A stretch of 64,000 nt of DNA, taken from Chrysomallon squamiferum (taxonomy: Eukaryota > Mollusca > Gastropoda > Neomphalida > Peltospiridae). The notes below the pieces were generated by a model. That model did not search any database. It was not told the origin of the DNA and saw nothing but the letters and a program-made list of their open reading frames with translations. Numbering within the stretch: position 1 is the first letter of the stretch; every line of letters begins with the position of its first letter. Shown piece after piece: positions 15,272 through 36,860 of this stretch. The translations under genes and the position numbers were made by a program. The stretch covers positions 15,804,342 through 15,868,341 of the forward strand of contig CM022679.1 in the NCBI GenBank assembly GCA_012295275.1, read 5' to 3'.

Positions 15272-16786
15272 ATCAAAGGCAAAATCAGTAATCTTTCTAT
15301 GTTTGTATATTTATGTCATAGTGAATGTATGTATATTAAATACATTATGTGAGAATGATGAGCTGTAATTAAACAATTTTAAATCTAGAAATACAGTCAT
15401 GTTCTGGAAATAAATAAAAGCTACAACAATATTCAAAGGAACAACAATATTCAAAGGAACAACATTAATCTGTTTCAGAATTATAAATGCATACCTAAAT
15501 GTCTGTACAGAGCTGGAGTCACTCCTTGCCATAGTTTCAACAAACCTTCTTCTTGTACTGTAAATAAATGTAAAATATTTAGCAAACATACACTCATGCA
15601 CATCTCCTCCCTGCTTACACACATGTAATGCAACTTCACAATTTAGAACATAACTCCACAATCCAGAGTGCACATATTCATCAACAATAATAAGAAAATA
15701 AAATATAAATAAAAATATATTATTAAAAATAACTGCTAATGTACAGTATTAATTGTGTTTATAATTTTGTTTTTAAATAAACTGTAGAATAAAATTTCTA
15801 TTATTTGTATTTTGTTTTCTGTTGGTTTTGGGGAATTTTTTAAAAATATGTTGTTGTTGTTTTTTATTTACATACAGAGGATTGTATAAATTCAGAGCTT
15901 GCATCATTAAAAGTTTAAAGGTTTTAAAATGAAATTAATTAATTATATAAAATAAAAATAAAAATTAAAGGACTGTTTTAAAAATAAGATATATATATGT
16001 GCAAGATCTATACAGATGTATATGCATAGGCACCACAGCTATAACACATGCACATCATACTTATGAATACAATATACATTTTTATATAGTTATACACAAA
16101 AGTCATTAATATGTATATTCTCATACTGATACAGACATTCATATATACTGACATAAAAAAATATATATTCTGACACATACAGACAGACATACAGCCTAAT
16201 GCACACACAAACATAATTAAGAATGATATACTGAAATATATTTATATATAGAAAGTCATACTTTACACATATAAAGAGATCTCAAATTGTTATATTTATT
16301 TACCAATTCCTATGGCAGTATGTATCATTCCTCTGTGAACCACCTGCACTTTGACACCAGCCTTAGTATGAGAATGTAAATCTATTTCTCCTTGTATCTG
16401 CATCCGTGTTTTTGTCAGATCAAGTGGGTATGTGACTGAAAAAGATAATGTTTCTGGTTTTGGTTTGTGTGTTGTTGTTTTTTAAATATTGAAGAAAATA
16501 TTATATTTGCTTAATACAAAGTGATATTGAAAAAATATAAGACGTTATATTAACTGTTATTTAGTATTTAAAAAATATGTTTGAATAAATATTAAAAATA
16601 AAATAAAATATTACTATCACACTATGTGTAAAATGCAAACTAAAAACTGGGAGGAAATATAGATACATATATTTTTAATGTTATATATTGTATACCAGTT
16701 TCGGCAACAACTGCTGCCACTGACGAAAGTGTATATTTAAAAACAAATGATTCTTTTGAAGGCTCTTTCGAAACAGAAGACTTCAT
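8163..16786 (-). CDS. SLC25A27: Mitochondrial carrier, UCP4-type (SLC25A27)
   Basis: An inner-mitochondrial-membrane carrier of the SLC25 family, closest to uncoupling protein 4. Exons from 5' to 3': 16786-16696, 16435-16304, 15557-15495, 14828-14744, 11248-11126, 10458-10346, 9898-9814, 9439-9350, 8999-8897, 8234-8163. They total 957 nt, keep phase throughout and give 318 residues; vertebrate UCP4 is about 320. All three carrier signatures PxDxxK are present, at residues 34-39 (YPLDLTK), 143-148 (SPTDLVK) and 244-249 (TPADVIK), one per repeat. UCP4-like stretches include [22 protein letters not shown] and [10 protein letters not shown]; the C-terminus [13 protein letters not shown] also fits. 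The family is implicated in proton leak or anion transport in neurons; the substrate is not readable here. The Met at 16786 begins a short tail before helix 1. The intron between 11249 and 14743 carries a 2.8-kb transposon. It is head to head with a GRB2-type gene. Confidence 0.94.
8788..8836. repeat. (AT)n microsatellite
   Basis: About 49 bp of uninterrupted AT in an SLC25A27 intron, 60 bp from the penultimate exon. In the minus-strand transcript it lies just after that exon's donor site. Confidence 0.9.
11784..14616. mobile_element. DNA transposon with ~610-bp terminal inverted repeats
   Basis: The sequence from 11784 to about 12392 reappears as its reverse complement at about 13984-14616, with only scattered differences. 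Both ends read GGGTCATTCCGTGTCAAATC inward. The element is 2,833 bp and is flanked by AAAA on both sides, a possible 4-bp target duplication, though A-rich flanks make this weak. An internal direct repeat of the TIR segment around 12180-12260 recurs at about 12386-12455. The centre (about 12.4-13.98 kb) holds one degraded coding stretch (13304-13722). The layout fits a cut-and-paste element or a non-autonomous derivative; I do not assign a superfamily. It lies in the SLC25A27 intron between exons 14744-14828 and 11126-11248. Confidence 0.9.
13304..13722 (+). pseudogene. degraded ORF inside the long-TIR element
   Basis: One frame runs from 13304 and contains a His/Cys-rich stretch: [11 protein letters not shown], then a segment ending [17 protein letters not shown] near 13545. 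After that the protein-like sequence continues in a different frame ([20 protein letters not shown], then [19 protein letters not shown]) to a stop at 13720-13722. The spaced Cys pairs suggest a zinc-binding module. The frame change, and the stops beyond it, indicate a dead remnant of the element's own protein. The family is not identified. Confidence 0.55.
14652..14693. repeat. (CT)n microsatellite
   Basis: About 40 bp of CT follow a short AT run, just outside the long-TIR element and about 50 bp from the exon at 14744-14828. In the minus-strand transcript it reads as GA. Confidence 0.9.
15218..15269. repeat. (CA)n microsatellite
   Basis: About 50 bp of nearly pure CA with a few AA interruptions, in an SLC25A27 intron. 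Confidence 0.9.
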
Positions 16787-21441
<4,655 letters not shown>

Positions 21442-23317
21442 TAACACTGACACTTTGACTCCTAACATACCTTTGTATTTTCTTTGCATTCCGAGTTTCA
21501 TCAGATTTCTTTCTTCTTTTCTTGTTTAATAATTTTTTTCTTCTTTCACTTTTATTTAATTGAAATTGTAAATAAGAATAGTATTTTGGATCTTTATAGA
21601 GATTGGCTGAGGTGGGTACTTTAAAAACATACACCTTATGAAACTTTCCTCTTTTTTTTTCTCTCTTTTTTTTCAGATATATCTTTCCCGCTGGTTTATT
21701 TGGGGGTATTCCCACAGTGATGGACATGTTGGTAATAAGCTTTTAATAGTCAAAATTATTCAGATAATGTAGATAAAAATGGATAGATGAGTTCCAGGTA
21801 TTAAATGAATGTTGGAACTGCTGGTCAGTTATGTAATAGTGTGTATAATAGATGTAAGTGATCTGGACTTTACATACAGGTATAGTGTACTTGTTTTTTT
21901 TTGTTATTGTTATCACATATAAAAATATATTTTTTTAAATAAAATGGAAATATTTGGGACCATGAACAATTTAGATAATTTATAGAAACTTTTTTCTTTT
22001 TTTTAGTTGTTAGGTTTTTTTTCTTATTATTATATATTTTTTTTAAATTGATCTTTAGACTGATGGAGATTTGTAATTAAGCAAGGAATTAATAACATTC
22101 CTGAGTTAATGAGAAAATATTGAATTTTATATCTATTCTGCTTTAATATTTCCTCTTCTTTTTTTTTTCTTCTTTTTTTGTTGGCTGGGCATTGGTACAT
22201 ATAGTATCTACTTTCTCTGTCTTGTTAAATTAATTCATCAAATTAAAAATATAAATGCTTCTCTAAAATGTTATTTCATTCTTTTTTCTCTTAGTGTTTC
22301 AAGTTTCAACAAAATAGGCCTGAGACATGTTTATTTATAACAGTGTGCAAGATTATTAAAATAAACATATGAATAGAAATAATTAGTTATTAGAATGGAG
22401 CTAAAGGAAAATTATAATTGCCAAGATATGCCTAGTTGTGTTCAGGATGACTTTATTTTTAAAATATGTATATTTATATATTATTTATAGTAAACAAGCA
22501 TAACATAAAAAAAATGAAAATCATTTTTCTTTAAAACCTAACAGCAATTTATTTTAAACTGATTTACCTCTTCAGTAATTTAGCATGATTATTATAAATA
22601 CTAATACTGTTGATTTCATTGTACATTTGTTTTTTATATTCTCCATACATAAATTTGATCACTAAATTTTTATATTAAGCAAAATAATGAGGTTTATTAT
22701 GCTTTAATGAAAAAACTCACATGTATTTCAGTAATATTCTCCAACAGTGTAATTCTGTTTGTGGTTTTATTGATGATTATATTTTGGTTTGTTTAAATGA
22801 AATTTCTTCTTATGTACATAGTTGTTACAAAAATATGTTAGATTTATATACGATCTGTTGAAAAAGTAAGGAATCATGCAATATTTCATTATGTGAAAAA
22901 ACAGTAAAGTAGATGTCAGTCACTGACATGAAGTGATAGACTGTTTTGTGGTACAAAATGTATAGCCATTTGGACTTTCATATCCTTCATGGCATTGTTA
23001 TGTTATAGTAAAAATTGAACAGATATTCCATGATTCCTAAAAAGAAAAATATTCTTTTATCAAATCTGTATCCAACTTCATAGTCCCTCTTCCTATTATT
23101 GATGTTTATAAGATTGTTATTGGTAATCACACAGATGAGCATTCCAAATCATCCATACTGGTGAAAAGGTTTGTTGATGTTAAAACTGTCAGTTGATTCA
23201 TTTGTTTTGCTGGGGTTTTTTCAAATGCAATAATTGTTAAAATTTTCAAAATAACCTTTGTACAATTTGATGTTAAAGTACATCATTCTGTTTGAGAATA
23301 TTTGAGAATGAACTAAA

Positions 23318-23355
<38 letters not shown>

Positions 23356-24799
23356 TTTTTAAAGTAAATATGCTGTTATTATTCTTGGATGTTTAATCTG
23401 AATTAAAATTTACTTGTTAACTACTGTTGTGATTAATTTTGTGGTTAAGACTATTAGAGATACTAAATGCTGTTAAATAGTTACATTAAATATTTTATAT
23501 ATACCTTTTCGAGACATAATAAAAGAAATAGCTATTTTTGTATAACAGTTTCCCTAATTTTATTGATAATGCTGGTCATTAATGTCTTCTGCTTTTCATT
23601 TGTAAATTCTGTTCTGAAAAGTATTTTGATAAATCTGTACATTGTTTTTTCTTCCATATTAACATCACCTTGTGAACATATAAAATGATGTGTTGACAAC
23701 ATTAGACACTTCATGTCAATTTTATTTCCATAAAATTATGTGAGGTTTTTTACTGATTAATACAGTAAAGAATTATAAAACAAAAATAGAATTAAAGCCA
23801 AAATTTTATATACTTTTATTTTCTAGATGAATCTTTATAAATTGTCTATAAAATATTTTCTTTTCTCTTATATTTATGTACTACATTAGATCATCATTTT
23901 ATGTAAACAGAAAATTATTTCTTGTAATAATGTATTGTTAATTCTGTATAAATTATTCAATATAAAGTACAGAAAATCCAAAACGAACAATATTTCAGCA
24001 AAATTATGTGCTTCTTTTTCCATTTTCTTTACTGTTAGTATATTACTGTACAGTTTGGTTCTAAAATATCAAAAACATATGAAATTGTTTGCATTCTTAA
24101 TAAATTATAAGTGTATTTGTAGATTGTGAAAACAAAAAATAATTCTGCCAGTAATATATACAGCACCTTGAAAGGTCACAAAAACATTTTTACTTTGATT
24201 TTAAACTATTTTTTCTTTTTTAATCAAGTTATTTAGAAGTATTTTGTACATTTATACAAACATAATCAAAGGTGTTTTACAATTTGTAGTTTTTGTTTAA
24301 TAATTTTATATTCTAAATATTTACAGAAATGGGTAAATGAAATATAATGGGTGTGTGGACCTAGTTTCTTTTGTATTAAATTTTATAATTAATAAAATAA
24401 TGTTTATTTCCTATTACTTGTTGATAATGTTGACAAACTAAAAATACATTTAAATGTGGGTTTCTTTTTTTCTTTTTTAAGTTTACTTGAAGTATAAAGT
24501 TTTAGAATATTGTAATGCCTTGTGAATAATAAGCATCTTAGATTGGCTCGTTATAAAATGTTATGTAACAGAACATTACAAGAACTGCTTAAGAATTTGT
24601 TAGTATTTTATTTTTATTATTAGTTTTTGATTGTTTTTTAATGCCTGTTCTTTTAACATAATATTTTTATCCAACAGCATATTATTACCAAATCAGATGG
24701 ATTAGATTTATATTCACTTGTTTAGTGTTTCTACAAAATAATCCTGGAAGTTTGAAATAACATTTGTTTGAACTGTTGATAATTTTGACCTTAAATAAA
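21442..24799 (+). other. probable long 3' UTR of GRB2 copy A
   Basis: About 3.35 kb of AT-rich, T-rich DNA without splice-supported coding follows the stop codon. An AATAAA at 24794-24799, followed by a T/G-rich stretch (AAGTGTCTCG...TGTATGTGTTG), is a good end point. Earlier hexamers exist, so shorter forms are possible. An (AT)n run lies at about 23324-23348. Confidence 0.5.
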
Positions 24800-25695
24800 G
24801 TATGAACTTTCACAAGTGTCTCGTTTCATTTATCATTGTATGTGTTGCAAATACACAGTCTATCAGGGTTTTTTCATAACTTTTCAAAGTACATTTATGC
24901 TACACAACAACAACAAAAAACGGAGAAAATTTCATAATTTCACTTTCTACTACAAACATACTTTTAATACCAGATGATCCAGCATGAAAAGACCTATACC
25001 AAGAGTCTACACACATTGGCCACAGTCTAATTGTATGAATATAAATGAACAGATGCTGAATTTCACTTGGTTAAGATTAAAGAAGTGACCTTTTAAAGAT
25101 GTTTTTGAGAATCTGTTCGAATGTAGGAATGGACTTTATGAAACTTACGTCAAACCATAGAGGAAACTATAAGGAAAGTTGTATTGAGTCAACTACTATG
25201 GTTTTATTTATGTATGCAATATGTTTTGAACCAAGAATCAAACTTAACACGCTTAATTTCCCTCACTATCACTGATTAAACACGTTTATTCTATCAGTTT
25301 CAATATTTAAAATCAAATAAAAAGGTAAATACTAGTGTATAAACAATTGGGCATCAGAAATAAATAAACTGCTCAAAACTTTCATAGATATTTCCTGAAG
25401 GCCTCCAACACACAGTGTGTATCTAACATGAAACATTTCTCAAGTTGAGTGGTTGATTGTGTAGCTGCTACTGTCCTTTTAAAGATGAAATATTGCTCTG
25501 TAGAGTGATCTCTTCCTGAAAGAGGTATGTTGCTCAGAAACAGCCATGGGACTTAAAACATGTTTTTCATAAAGGTTTTCTATCACTTTTAGTTGGCAAA
25601 ATTATATATATTGGATATGCAAATAAAGCATAGATATCAAACTCTTTTTTTAGTAAAGTCTGAATGAGATAACATTCATGCACAAAGATAAGACT

Positions 25696-25945
25696 CAGTG
25701 GCTTGCAGAGAGGGGGGCAAAGGGGTAGTGGCCTCAGGCTTCCATTTGGGGAAAAGAACTTAATAAATTTGGTTGATTATATTTAAATTGAATAAAGTGT
25801 TTATTTTATGTTTCATCTGTCTTTATATATTCAAAGTATCTTCTTTTCTCACAATATTTGTCAGTACTAGGCCGTATACTTGAGTCTTTGGGCCATACAA
25901 TCAAGGAGCTGGCTCCGGGCATCACCAGACCTCTGCATACCACTG
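25696..25945 (-). mobile_element. hAT-like MITE, copy 1
   Basis: A 250-bp element whose ends are inverted: CAGTGGCTTGCAGAG on the left and, read inward from the right, CAGTGGTATGCAGAGG. It is bracketed by a perfect 8-bp direct repeat, ATAAGACT, at 25688-25695 and 25946-25953. An 8-bp duplication plus CAG-type ends are hallmarks of hAT transposons. There is no coding capacity; an apparent open frame from 25858 only crosses its right part. It is oriented opposite to copy 2. Confidence 0.9.
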
Positions 25946-26171
25946 ATAAGACTTCAGTTTTCAATTGTGCAGTTTTTATTGAGATAGGACCTCAAACAGG
26001 GAATACTGTAAAAAATAATAACATCATTAAAACATATCACTGTATAAATTATTATACATGAATCAAACAAACAAACAAAAAACCCTTAAAATACCCTCCA
26101 ACTAATTCCCATGTTTTATTATAAATAGGCAGATGTGTTTAAATGGATTTATAAATGCTGTTTTCTTTTTT

Positions 26172-26251
26172 TCTTTTTTTTTTTTTTTTTTTTTTTTTTA
26201 ATAATTTTATTAATTTTCAAAAACTTAGAAATTAAAATAATTATCTTGTCT

Positions 26252-26299
<48 letters not shown>
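26172..26299. repeat. poly-T and (AT)n tracts
   Basis: A T run at about 26172-26199 and about 44 bp of AT at 26256-26299, adjoining the left end of the 0.8-kb inverted-repeat element. Open frames across it on both strands are translation of the repeat. Confidence 0.85.
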
Positions 26300-26305
<6 letters not shown>

Positions 26306-26314
26306 ATGATAATT

Positions 26315-27109
26315 ACCGTATATACTTGTGTACAAGGCGACCTCACGTATAAGTCGATGTGCATTTTAAGACCAAAAATTGCGTCATTTTAGGTGTTACT
26401 TGTGTATAAGTCGACTGTAGATTCCAGGCACCGTCACTATTTTTAGACCAGTGTGACAGTGCCATGAAGGCCTACATTGTACGCCTACTGTAACATAACT
26501 TGCACGAGCTGTAACTTGCACGAACATACCATAATAACGTAAATGCATGTATTACACGAGCTATAGCCTAAATGTATCATAAATAGTATCTCTTTAATGT
26601 AATAGGTCTAACATGGAGACCTAACTTACCGTTATATTTAGTCGATTTGTCGGTAGTGGATATTAATGACGATTGCAATATTATTTCACCAAATTCTTTA
26701 CAATTACACAAGTGAGTTTTGTTTATGAAATTAGGACCGATATTTAGTGCAATTTGGCAGAGAAGTCTGCATTCCTAGATCATTGCAAGACGCCGTAAGG
26801 CATAACGCCGTACTGACGGTTTTTTCGCTTTAAAATGTATTTTTATGTCATTAAACGGAAGAATATCATGTTTTACATTCATATTTGGTTTTGTTATTTA
26901 ATTTTGCAAAATTTTTTATACGATAAAATTATATTTTTGAAAAGCTGAAAGACCGCGATTATTTTAGATGCATCCCCTAGCAAAAAATAGTCAAAATGGC
27001 GACTCTTCAGCAACAGCTACAAAAGCATTACCTATGTATAAGCCGACCCCCAAAATATTACCTTAATATAGTCTCCCAAAAATTCGACTTATACACAAGT
27101 ATATACGGT
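26315..27109. mobile_element. 0.8-kb DNA transposon with ACCGTATATACTTGTGTA ends
   Basis: The left end reads ACCGTATATACTTGTGTA and the right end is its reverse complement. Secondary copies of the word TATAAGTCGA / TATAAGCCGA lie near both ends (about 26350, 26405, 27040, 27090). The flanks share ATT (26312-26314 and 27110-27112), a possible 3-bp target duplication. The interior is non-repetitive, about 700 bp, with no convincing open frame, so this is probably a non-autonomous element. The superfamily is not assigned. Confidence 0.8.
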
Positions 27110-27890
27110 ATTCATGCTTTTTAACATTTGATATCTAAACTATGAAACTGAAATTAATTTGTACACTAAATTAATGTGTCACAACTTCAAACATGCCTAT
27201 ATCTATCAGTAGACCAAGCTTGTCTTTATAATTCAGGTAAAATGAGCAAGCTGTTATTGTTAAATATTTTGAAGTCAGTTGTGTCATTAAGAAGAGATAA
27301 TATAAATTTTATTCTGCATACTTTCAGTGAAGGTGAAGTGAAATATGAATTCAGACCAACTTTATACTGATGCAGTGATGGCTGGTTCAGTATTAAAACA
27401 GAATTAAAACATCAGTTTAGAATAAGTTTATATTGGTGTTTGTTTTCAGTATTAAAACAGGTATATAACTTCAGTTCATTTTCTGTTAGTATCATGAGCC
27501 TGTCATGGAGAAGTTGCGCATTTTTGAAGCGAACAAAATTCGCAAACCGGACCAAACAAATTGCACACAATTAAAGAGCATAATTATATTCATCTTTATT
27601 TTCATGCAGTTCTTAATATTACTGGTTGGTTGTAAGCCGAGTTAACAGAGGTTAAAACCACATAGTTTTTACATTCTGCACTTTGACTGGCTGAACTGCA
27701 TCTGTCTGCCACTACCTGCGTTGTTACACCGTCTCCTGATCACCGCTTCTACCTGTTTGCAGCATGCCAATATCCGTAACCGCTCAGAGCGTTGCACATG
27801 CCGCATCGCAAATTCAAACAATAAAAACAAGATAAATAAATAACTAAAATCAAAACATGAGATGTTCCTGCGAATTATTAAATTTAAGAA

Positions 27891-27937
27891 TGAACTATGG
27901 GATGCATTTCGTGCGAACTATGGGATGCATTTCGGTA
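27891..27937. repeat. short direct duplication
   Basis: A unit of about 23 bp containing GAACTATGGGATGCATTTCG occurs twice in immediate succession. Nothing else marks it as functional. Confidence 0.7.
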
Positions 27938-28044
27938 TAATGATAAACTGACCTGAACAGTCTTTACTTGGATGTTGTCATAACGTATATTCTTCGGTAT
28001 ATTAACTGATATTAATATTTCAGGTTCCTTTACTTTTTTAAGAG

Positions 28045-28048
<4 letters not shown>

Positions 28049-28091
<43 letters not shown>
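28049..28091. repeat. (AAT)n microsatellite
   Basis: About 43 bp of AAT in the spacer between the two GRB2-type genes. Confidence 0.9.
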
Positions 28092-28092
<1 letters not shown>

Positions 28093-28171
28093 TCTGTAAA
28101 TATTTTTATTATAACCGTGAAGTGCGACCAACCCTTTCACCCTTTTAAAATAAAAAATAATTATTTAGTAC

Positions 28172-28432
28172 CAGTGGCGTGCAGAGGTTTGGTGATGCCC
28201 GGGGCCAACTCCTTGATTGTATGCCCCAAAGAATTAAGTATAAGACCTAGTTCTCAGAAATATTGTGAGAAAGGAAGATATTTTGAACATGTAAACACAA
28301 ATGTCATGAAACATAAAATACACATTTTATTCGATACATATATATAATAATATATAATATATATATTATATATATAACTTTATTAAGTTATTTTGTCTGA
28401 CTGGATGCCCCTTCGCTCACCCTGCACGCCAG
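28172..28432 (+). mobile_element. hAT-like MITE, copy 2
   Basis: About 261 bp that begins CAGTGGCGTGCAGAGG and ends CCTGCACGCCAG. Its first 110 bp or so match, in reverse orientation, the right half of the copy at 25696-25945 (TGATGCCCGG, then CTCCTTGATTGTATG). Flanks TTTAGTAC (28164-28171) and TTAAGTAC (28433-28440) look like an 8-bp duplication with one change. The right terminus appears to have lost about 2 bp relative to a full CACTG end. An AT-rich run near 28340-28378 has expanded inside it. Confidence 0.8.
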
Positions 28433-28730
28433 TTAAGTACTCATATTAGACTGTTGATACAACCATATGGAACGACATTATTATGCAAGACCTGTCAGCA
28501 TCGTTTCGTTTTAACAAGGAACCGTATTGTGCCGAAATTGCCCGACATTAAATAGTTCATATTAATGTTACACAATTAAAACAAATAAATATGTAAATCG
28601 TTTAGAAATTATTTGATTTCAAACAAATTCAGTAATGGTTATCCAAATTTCTTGATATATAATAATAAAAACAAAAACAAACTGTGAAAACAATAAGCAT
28701 ATAGGTCAAGGCGCAAGAATGTACACATAA

Positions 28731-32717
<3,987 letters not shown>

Positions 32718-34248
32718 AACTAATCAGAGAAAACAAAATTAAAAGACATACAGAAAATGATTAATTAAACATAATGTGCAAGTTAAACATTTTTTTTTTC
32801 TTATATAGATAATTGCAGATTGGGCTGTGTTACATGGTGTCTGTAAATAGGATTCCTTATTACACCATAAGCAAAAAACAAAAACAAATATGTGTTACAA
32901 ACTTGTCAAAATGAATATTGCTCTGCCAGCTATTATCCTGTGTTGCTTGTTGATGTTCATGTATAGTGAAACTGCCCAAGGTTTTTCAGCTCAGCAAATG
33001 CCAGAGAACTATCACGTAATATTTGCTTAAATGTTTTGAAACTGGATTTGAAGTAATCACTGCTGGCAGTATTTTATAATCATTTCTATGGTGGCAGAAA
33101 ATAGATGAAAAGAGAAAAAGAATAGAAATCTTTTTATTATATATATAATGTTATTTTTCTTTCGGTCATTTGTTTTTGTTTTTTAATTATTCGTTATACA
33201 CTTTTAGCTTAATGCTAACATTTTTAAAATTGTATTTTATTTAACTAAACATGTCTCTGGCCAAATTAATCAAGTCTGAGGGAATGATTTTTCATGCCAA
33301 ATAATACATATTATAATATCACACACACACGCTCCTGCACACACAAATAAATATTTTCTGTAATTATAATACAATTCCTTTTTTTTAACGAAAAAAACAT
33401 GAAACAAAAACAATACAATTATGGCATAAGTAATATTATTTTTGTCTGCCTTCTTTGCAGATATGTTTTAACTTTAAAATCTTGTGGAATATTTTACCTG
33501 CATAGCCTTCTAAACTGGATCATTATCTTGTTTTAAAACCCACCAACATTCTAATGTATTAAGTAATAGGTGAATTACAGATTTTAAAATTTGTGTTATT
33601 ATTATTATTTTTTTTTTTTTTATTTAGTGGGTTTTTTGATACTCCTCCTTAATAAAAAACTAGGATTATTCTGATGCTTCAGTGCAAGCAGCATTTTTTT
33701 TTATTATTATTATTATTATTATATATACACGTACTCACATAAAATAATATCCAAAATGAAGGAAACAGTAAAATATATTTAGATGTAAAATTGAATTGTC
33801 AAACTTTCTGTTTGTTTTGTAAAAGACATTATTAAAATATATGAAAAATTTAGTAAATATTATATGTCTGATAATGAAAAAAAATAAGAATTTGTATCTT
33901 CAAACAGTATTTCAAATTAATTTTATATGCATAATATTCTATTCCTAAATGTTTTATGTAAAATGCATATATATATTAAAGATAAGTTAACCAGCCAAAC
34001 TGAAATAAGATTTATAGCATGGTGGATTTAGGTTTTAACTGTTTATTAATTTGTAACACTGGCCACAACAGGCATAATTTATTGCTAAAATTACAGTAAT
34101 GAGTAGATAAGAAAAAGCAAGTAGTATTTTAATTTATAAGTTTTGACTTAGAAAAATATTTATTTACAGAATGTGCCGAATTAGGTTTCATTTGATATTT
34201 TGAGTATGCATGGCATTTTCATTTGTCCAAAAGAGTTTGTGTATGTAG

Positions 34249-34297
<49 letters not shown>

Positions 34298-36722
34298 TAC
34301 ACACACATGTATGTTACAGTCATTGAAATTAGCATAGTACTATATTTTGTGAGTTACAATGTACATAGTTTTATTATGATGGTCATGTTGGAACTGAGGT
34401 TTTTGTTTTATGAATTTTTCTTTTTTTTTTAAATATTTAGACACTTTTAGTTTTGCTGTACAGAGTACAATGTTTTTTTGTAAAATTTAAACATTCTTTT
34501 CATACTCAAATGTCTTAGAAAAAGACAAATTTTTACTTTTATACTTAACTACTGCTGGATGGGAGACATGTTAAATATCACTTTTTTTTTTCTTCTTAAA
34601 TTTAAATATAAGGCATAGTTAGTTGTTTTTGAATTTGTATTACTTTCAGTCATTTTTAACTTCTGAAGGAAAAGCTAAATCAATGAAAGGTCAACTTCAT
34701 TTTGAACTAAATACTTGGTTTTATTTAAGTTATCTATGTCTGTTATTCTGAAAACTATTATTGTTATATAACCGTTACATTATTAAACATTTGCACTTTT
34801 TGTCATGTGTATTTGCATGTATTGCTGTGTAAATTGTCTTGATATTATTTTGTATTTTTCTGCTTCTGCTGTAAATAGAAGTATAAATTTTGTATGCTAA
34901 CCAATATGGAAAATGGTAGAAATGATAGTAATTTAAAAAAAAATTAATAATAATAATAATAAGAAAAAAAATAATGATAATAATAAAAAATAATAAAATA
35001 AATAAATAAAAAAAAAAAAAAAAATTAATAATAATAATAATAATAACATACCTTAAATGAAAAAAGAAAAAAAAAAGAAGTTATAATCTTTAATTTACTA
35101 TAACAGAAAAACAAACTATGCATTCAAGAACATACATATCTGGATATATCGTGGTCTGTTTTTGCAGTAAAAACATAAAAATGTTCAGTTACACATAAAT
35201 TGCTTGAAAGAATTATTTTGCTTGAGCATCACTTAAATAAAGAGTATTAATTTAATCAGTATTTTATTCATACTGAGATTCAAAAGATGATCAGTCATTT
35301 CAGGCATTTTGTTGTATTATTATTATTGTTTTGGTTAATAAAAAAAATATTTTTTATACAATTATTTTAGCATTTGCAAAGTTGCATCAGCAAAGTTGTT
35401 ACTTATAATTTTTATACCCTTGATAAGTTTGGAATTTTGAACATGATGTGCCAGTTTTCTGACAAATTGATTAAATATAATTTATATTTTAATAAAGCTA
35501 TTTCTGGATAATCTTGTATATTGTAGAAAAGACAGGGCCAATTAATTTTGTAATTAACTGCTTCTGCTAGGACATAAGATTTTACATTGCATAAAAATTT
35601 TGTTCATTTAAATGTAAAAATTCATAGTCATGTACAGTTAATTAGGTATGATTTATGTAAACCATGTACAGTAGACTGCACTTCTGCTAGATTTCTAGAA
35701 TTTTTACATGTTAAAATGTAATCATTTAATCCCTGAAATGTATTGCTTTGTTTGCTATACAGTGTATAGATAGGTTGTGAATAAGTGATGAATGTCATTT
35801 GAGATCATCAGTATAACAGATAATTATATTAAAATAGATAAAATAATTTTATGACATTTTTGTAATTAGCTTTTGGGAATATTAATTCTTTCATTTTTAG
35901 TTAACATTCTATACTAATATTGGTGAATTAAAACAGTTTTTCATTATTATAAAAATGTGTATTGATCACTGTTCACTGAAACAAACTAATAAACAAAAAA
36001 CATTTTTTCACTTGTGTTCCGTTTTAAACACTTTCAATTTTCTAAAGGAATTTCAACTTTATACATTTTTCACATTGTCTTAATAACTTTATTGATCATA
36101 TGTATATATCAGTCTTTTTGGATGATATTTTAATTAATTCCATATTATAATTTATTTCTAAACAGACTCAATATAAATTTATCTAAAGTGGTATCAATAT
36201 AAAATGCCAAGACTAGTATTTCAGTCACTGCACCAGTTGTTTAGCTCACATTTTTTTTTTGTTCCAATAAAAAAATTGTGAATGTAATCAGTTACCTTTA
36301 CATAGATTTATATATTTTGTTTCAAGTGTTATTTCAAAAAAAAAGAAGATACCTGACCTATTTAATTTAATCGTGTTGGTTTTATTTCTAGAACATGATT
36401 CTCCAGGAAAACTGGGTTATTTTTAAACCAAAGATCAAAGTTTGGAATAAATAAAAAATAAAAATAAATTTAACTGATATTAAAAAATGATATATCTGTA
36501 TGCTGGGAGATGACAGAAATGCTGGTTGTCAAGATTTCACACATGATTATAATGCTTTGCGTGTGACTATGTTATTGTACAGCTGGTCTGCCAATGTTTA
36601 TTCCATGCAAGCAGTATTATGTGGTGTGTATGTGTTACATATTACTATAAAATAGTTGTGCAGTTTAGTGTAGTTACATCAAGGTGTGTACTGTTGACAG
36701 CTTTCTCCTTCAGTGAAATAAA
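32718..36722 (+). other. probable long 3' UTR of GRB2 copy B
   Basis: About 4 kb of AT-rich sequence with no splice-supported coding between the stop codon and an AATAAA at 36717-36722, which is followed by a T/G-rich stretch. Internal hexamers (for example near 36447) allow shorter ends. It holds (AT)n at about 34256-34285 and A/AAT-rich low-complexity sequence at about 34935-35075. Confidence 0.45.
36717..36722 (+). promoter_or_regulatory. candidate poly(A) signal of GRB2 copy B
   Basis: AATAAA about 4 kb after the copy B stop codon and about 250 bp from the stop codon of the convergent NOL12 gene. Confidence 0.5.
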
Positions 36723-36860
36723 ACCTACAACTTAACACAGACTTGTTTTTATTGTGATATCCGAGTTGATCATTTTTGAAATTTAATTTCAGGTATGAAA
36801 GGTATTTTCTTTCTTTTTTTAAAATCTTTTTTCATATTTCATATTTCAACTGAGAAAGTA

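Noticed and set aside
15311-15673. Minus-strand open frame of 120 codons
   Set aside because: It only contains the 63-nt SLC25A27 exon (15495-15557) read in a non-coding frame, plus intron sequence.
25858-26061. Open frame of 67 codons starting in the GRB2 spacer
   Set aside because: Its first part is the right half of the hAT-like MITE at 25696-25945; no splice or homology support.
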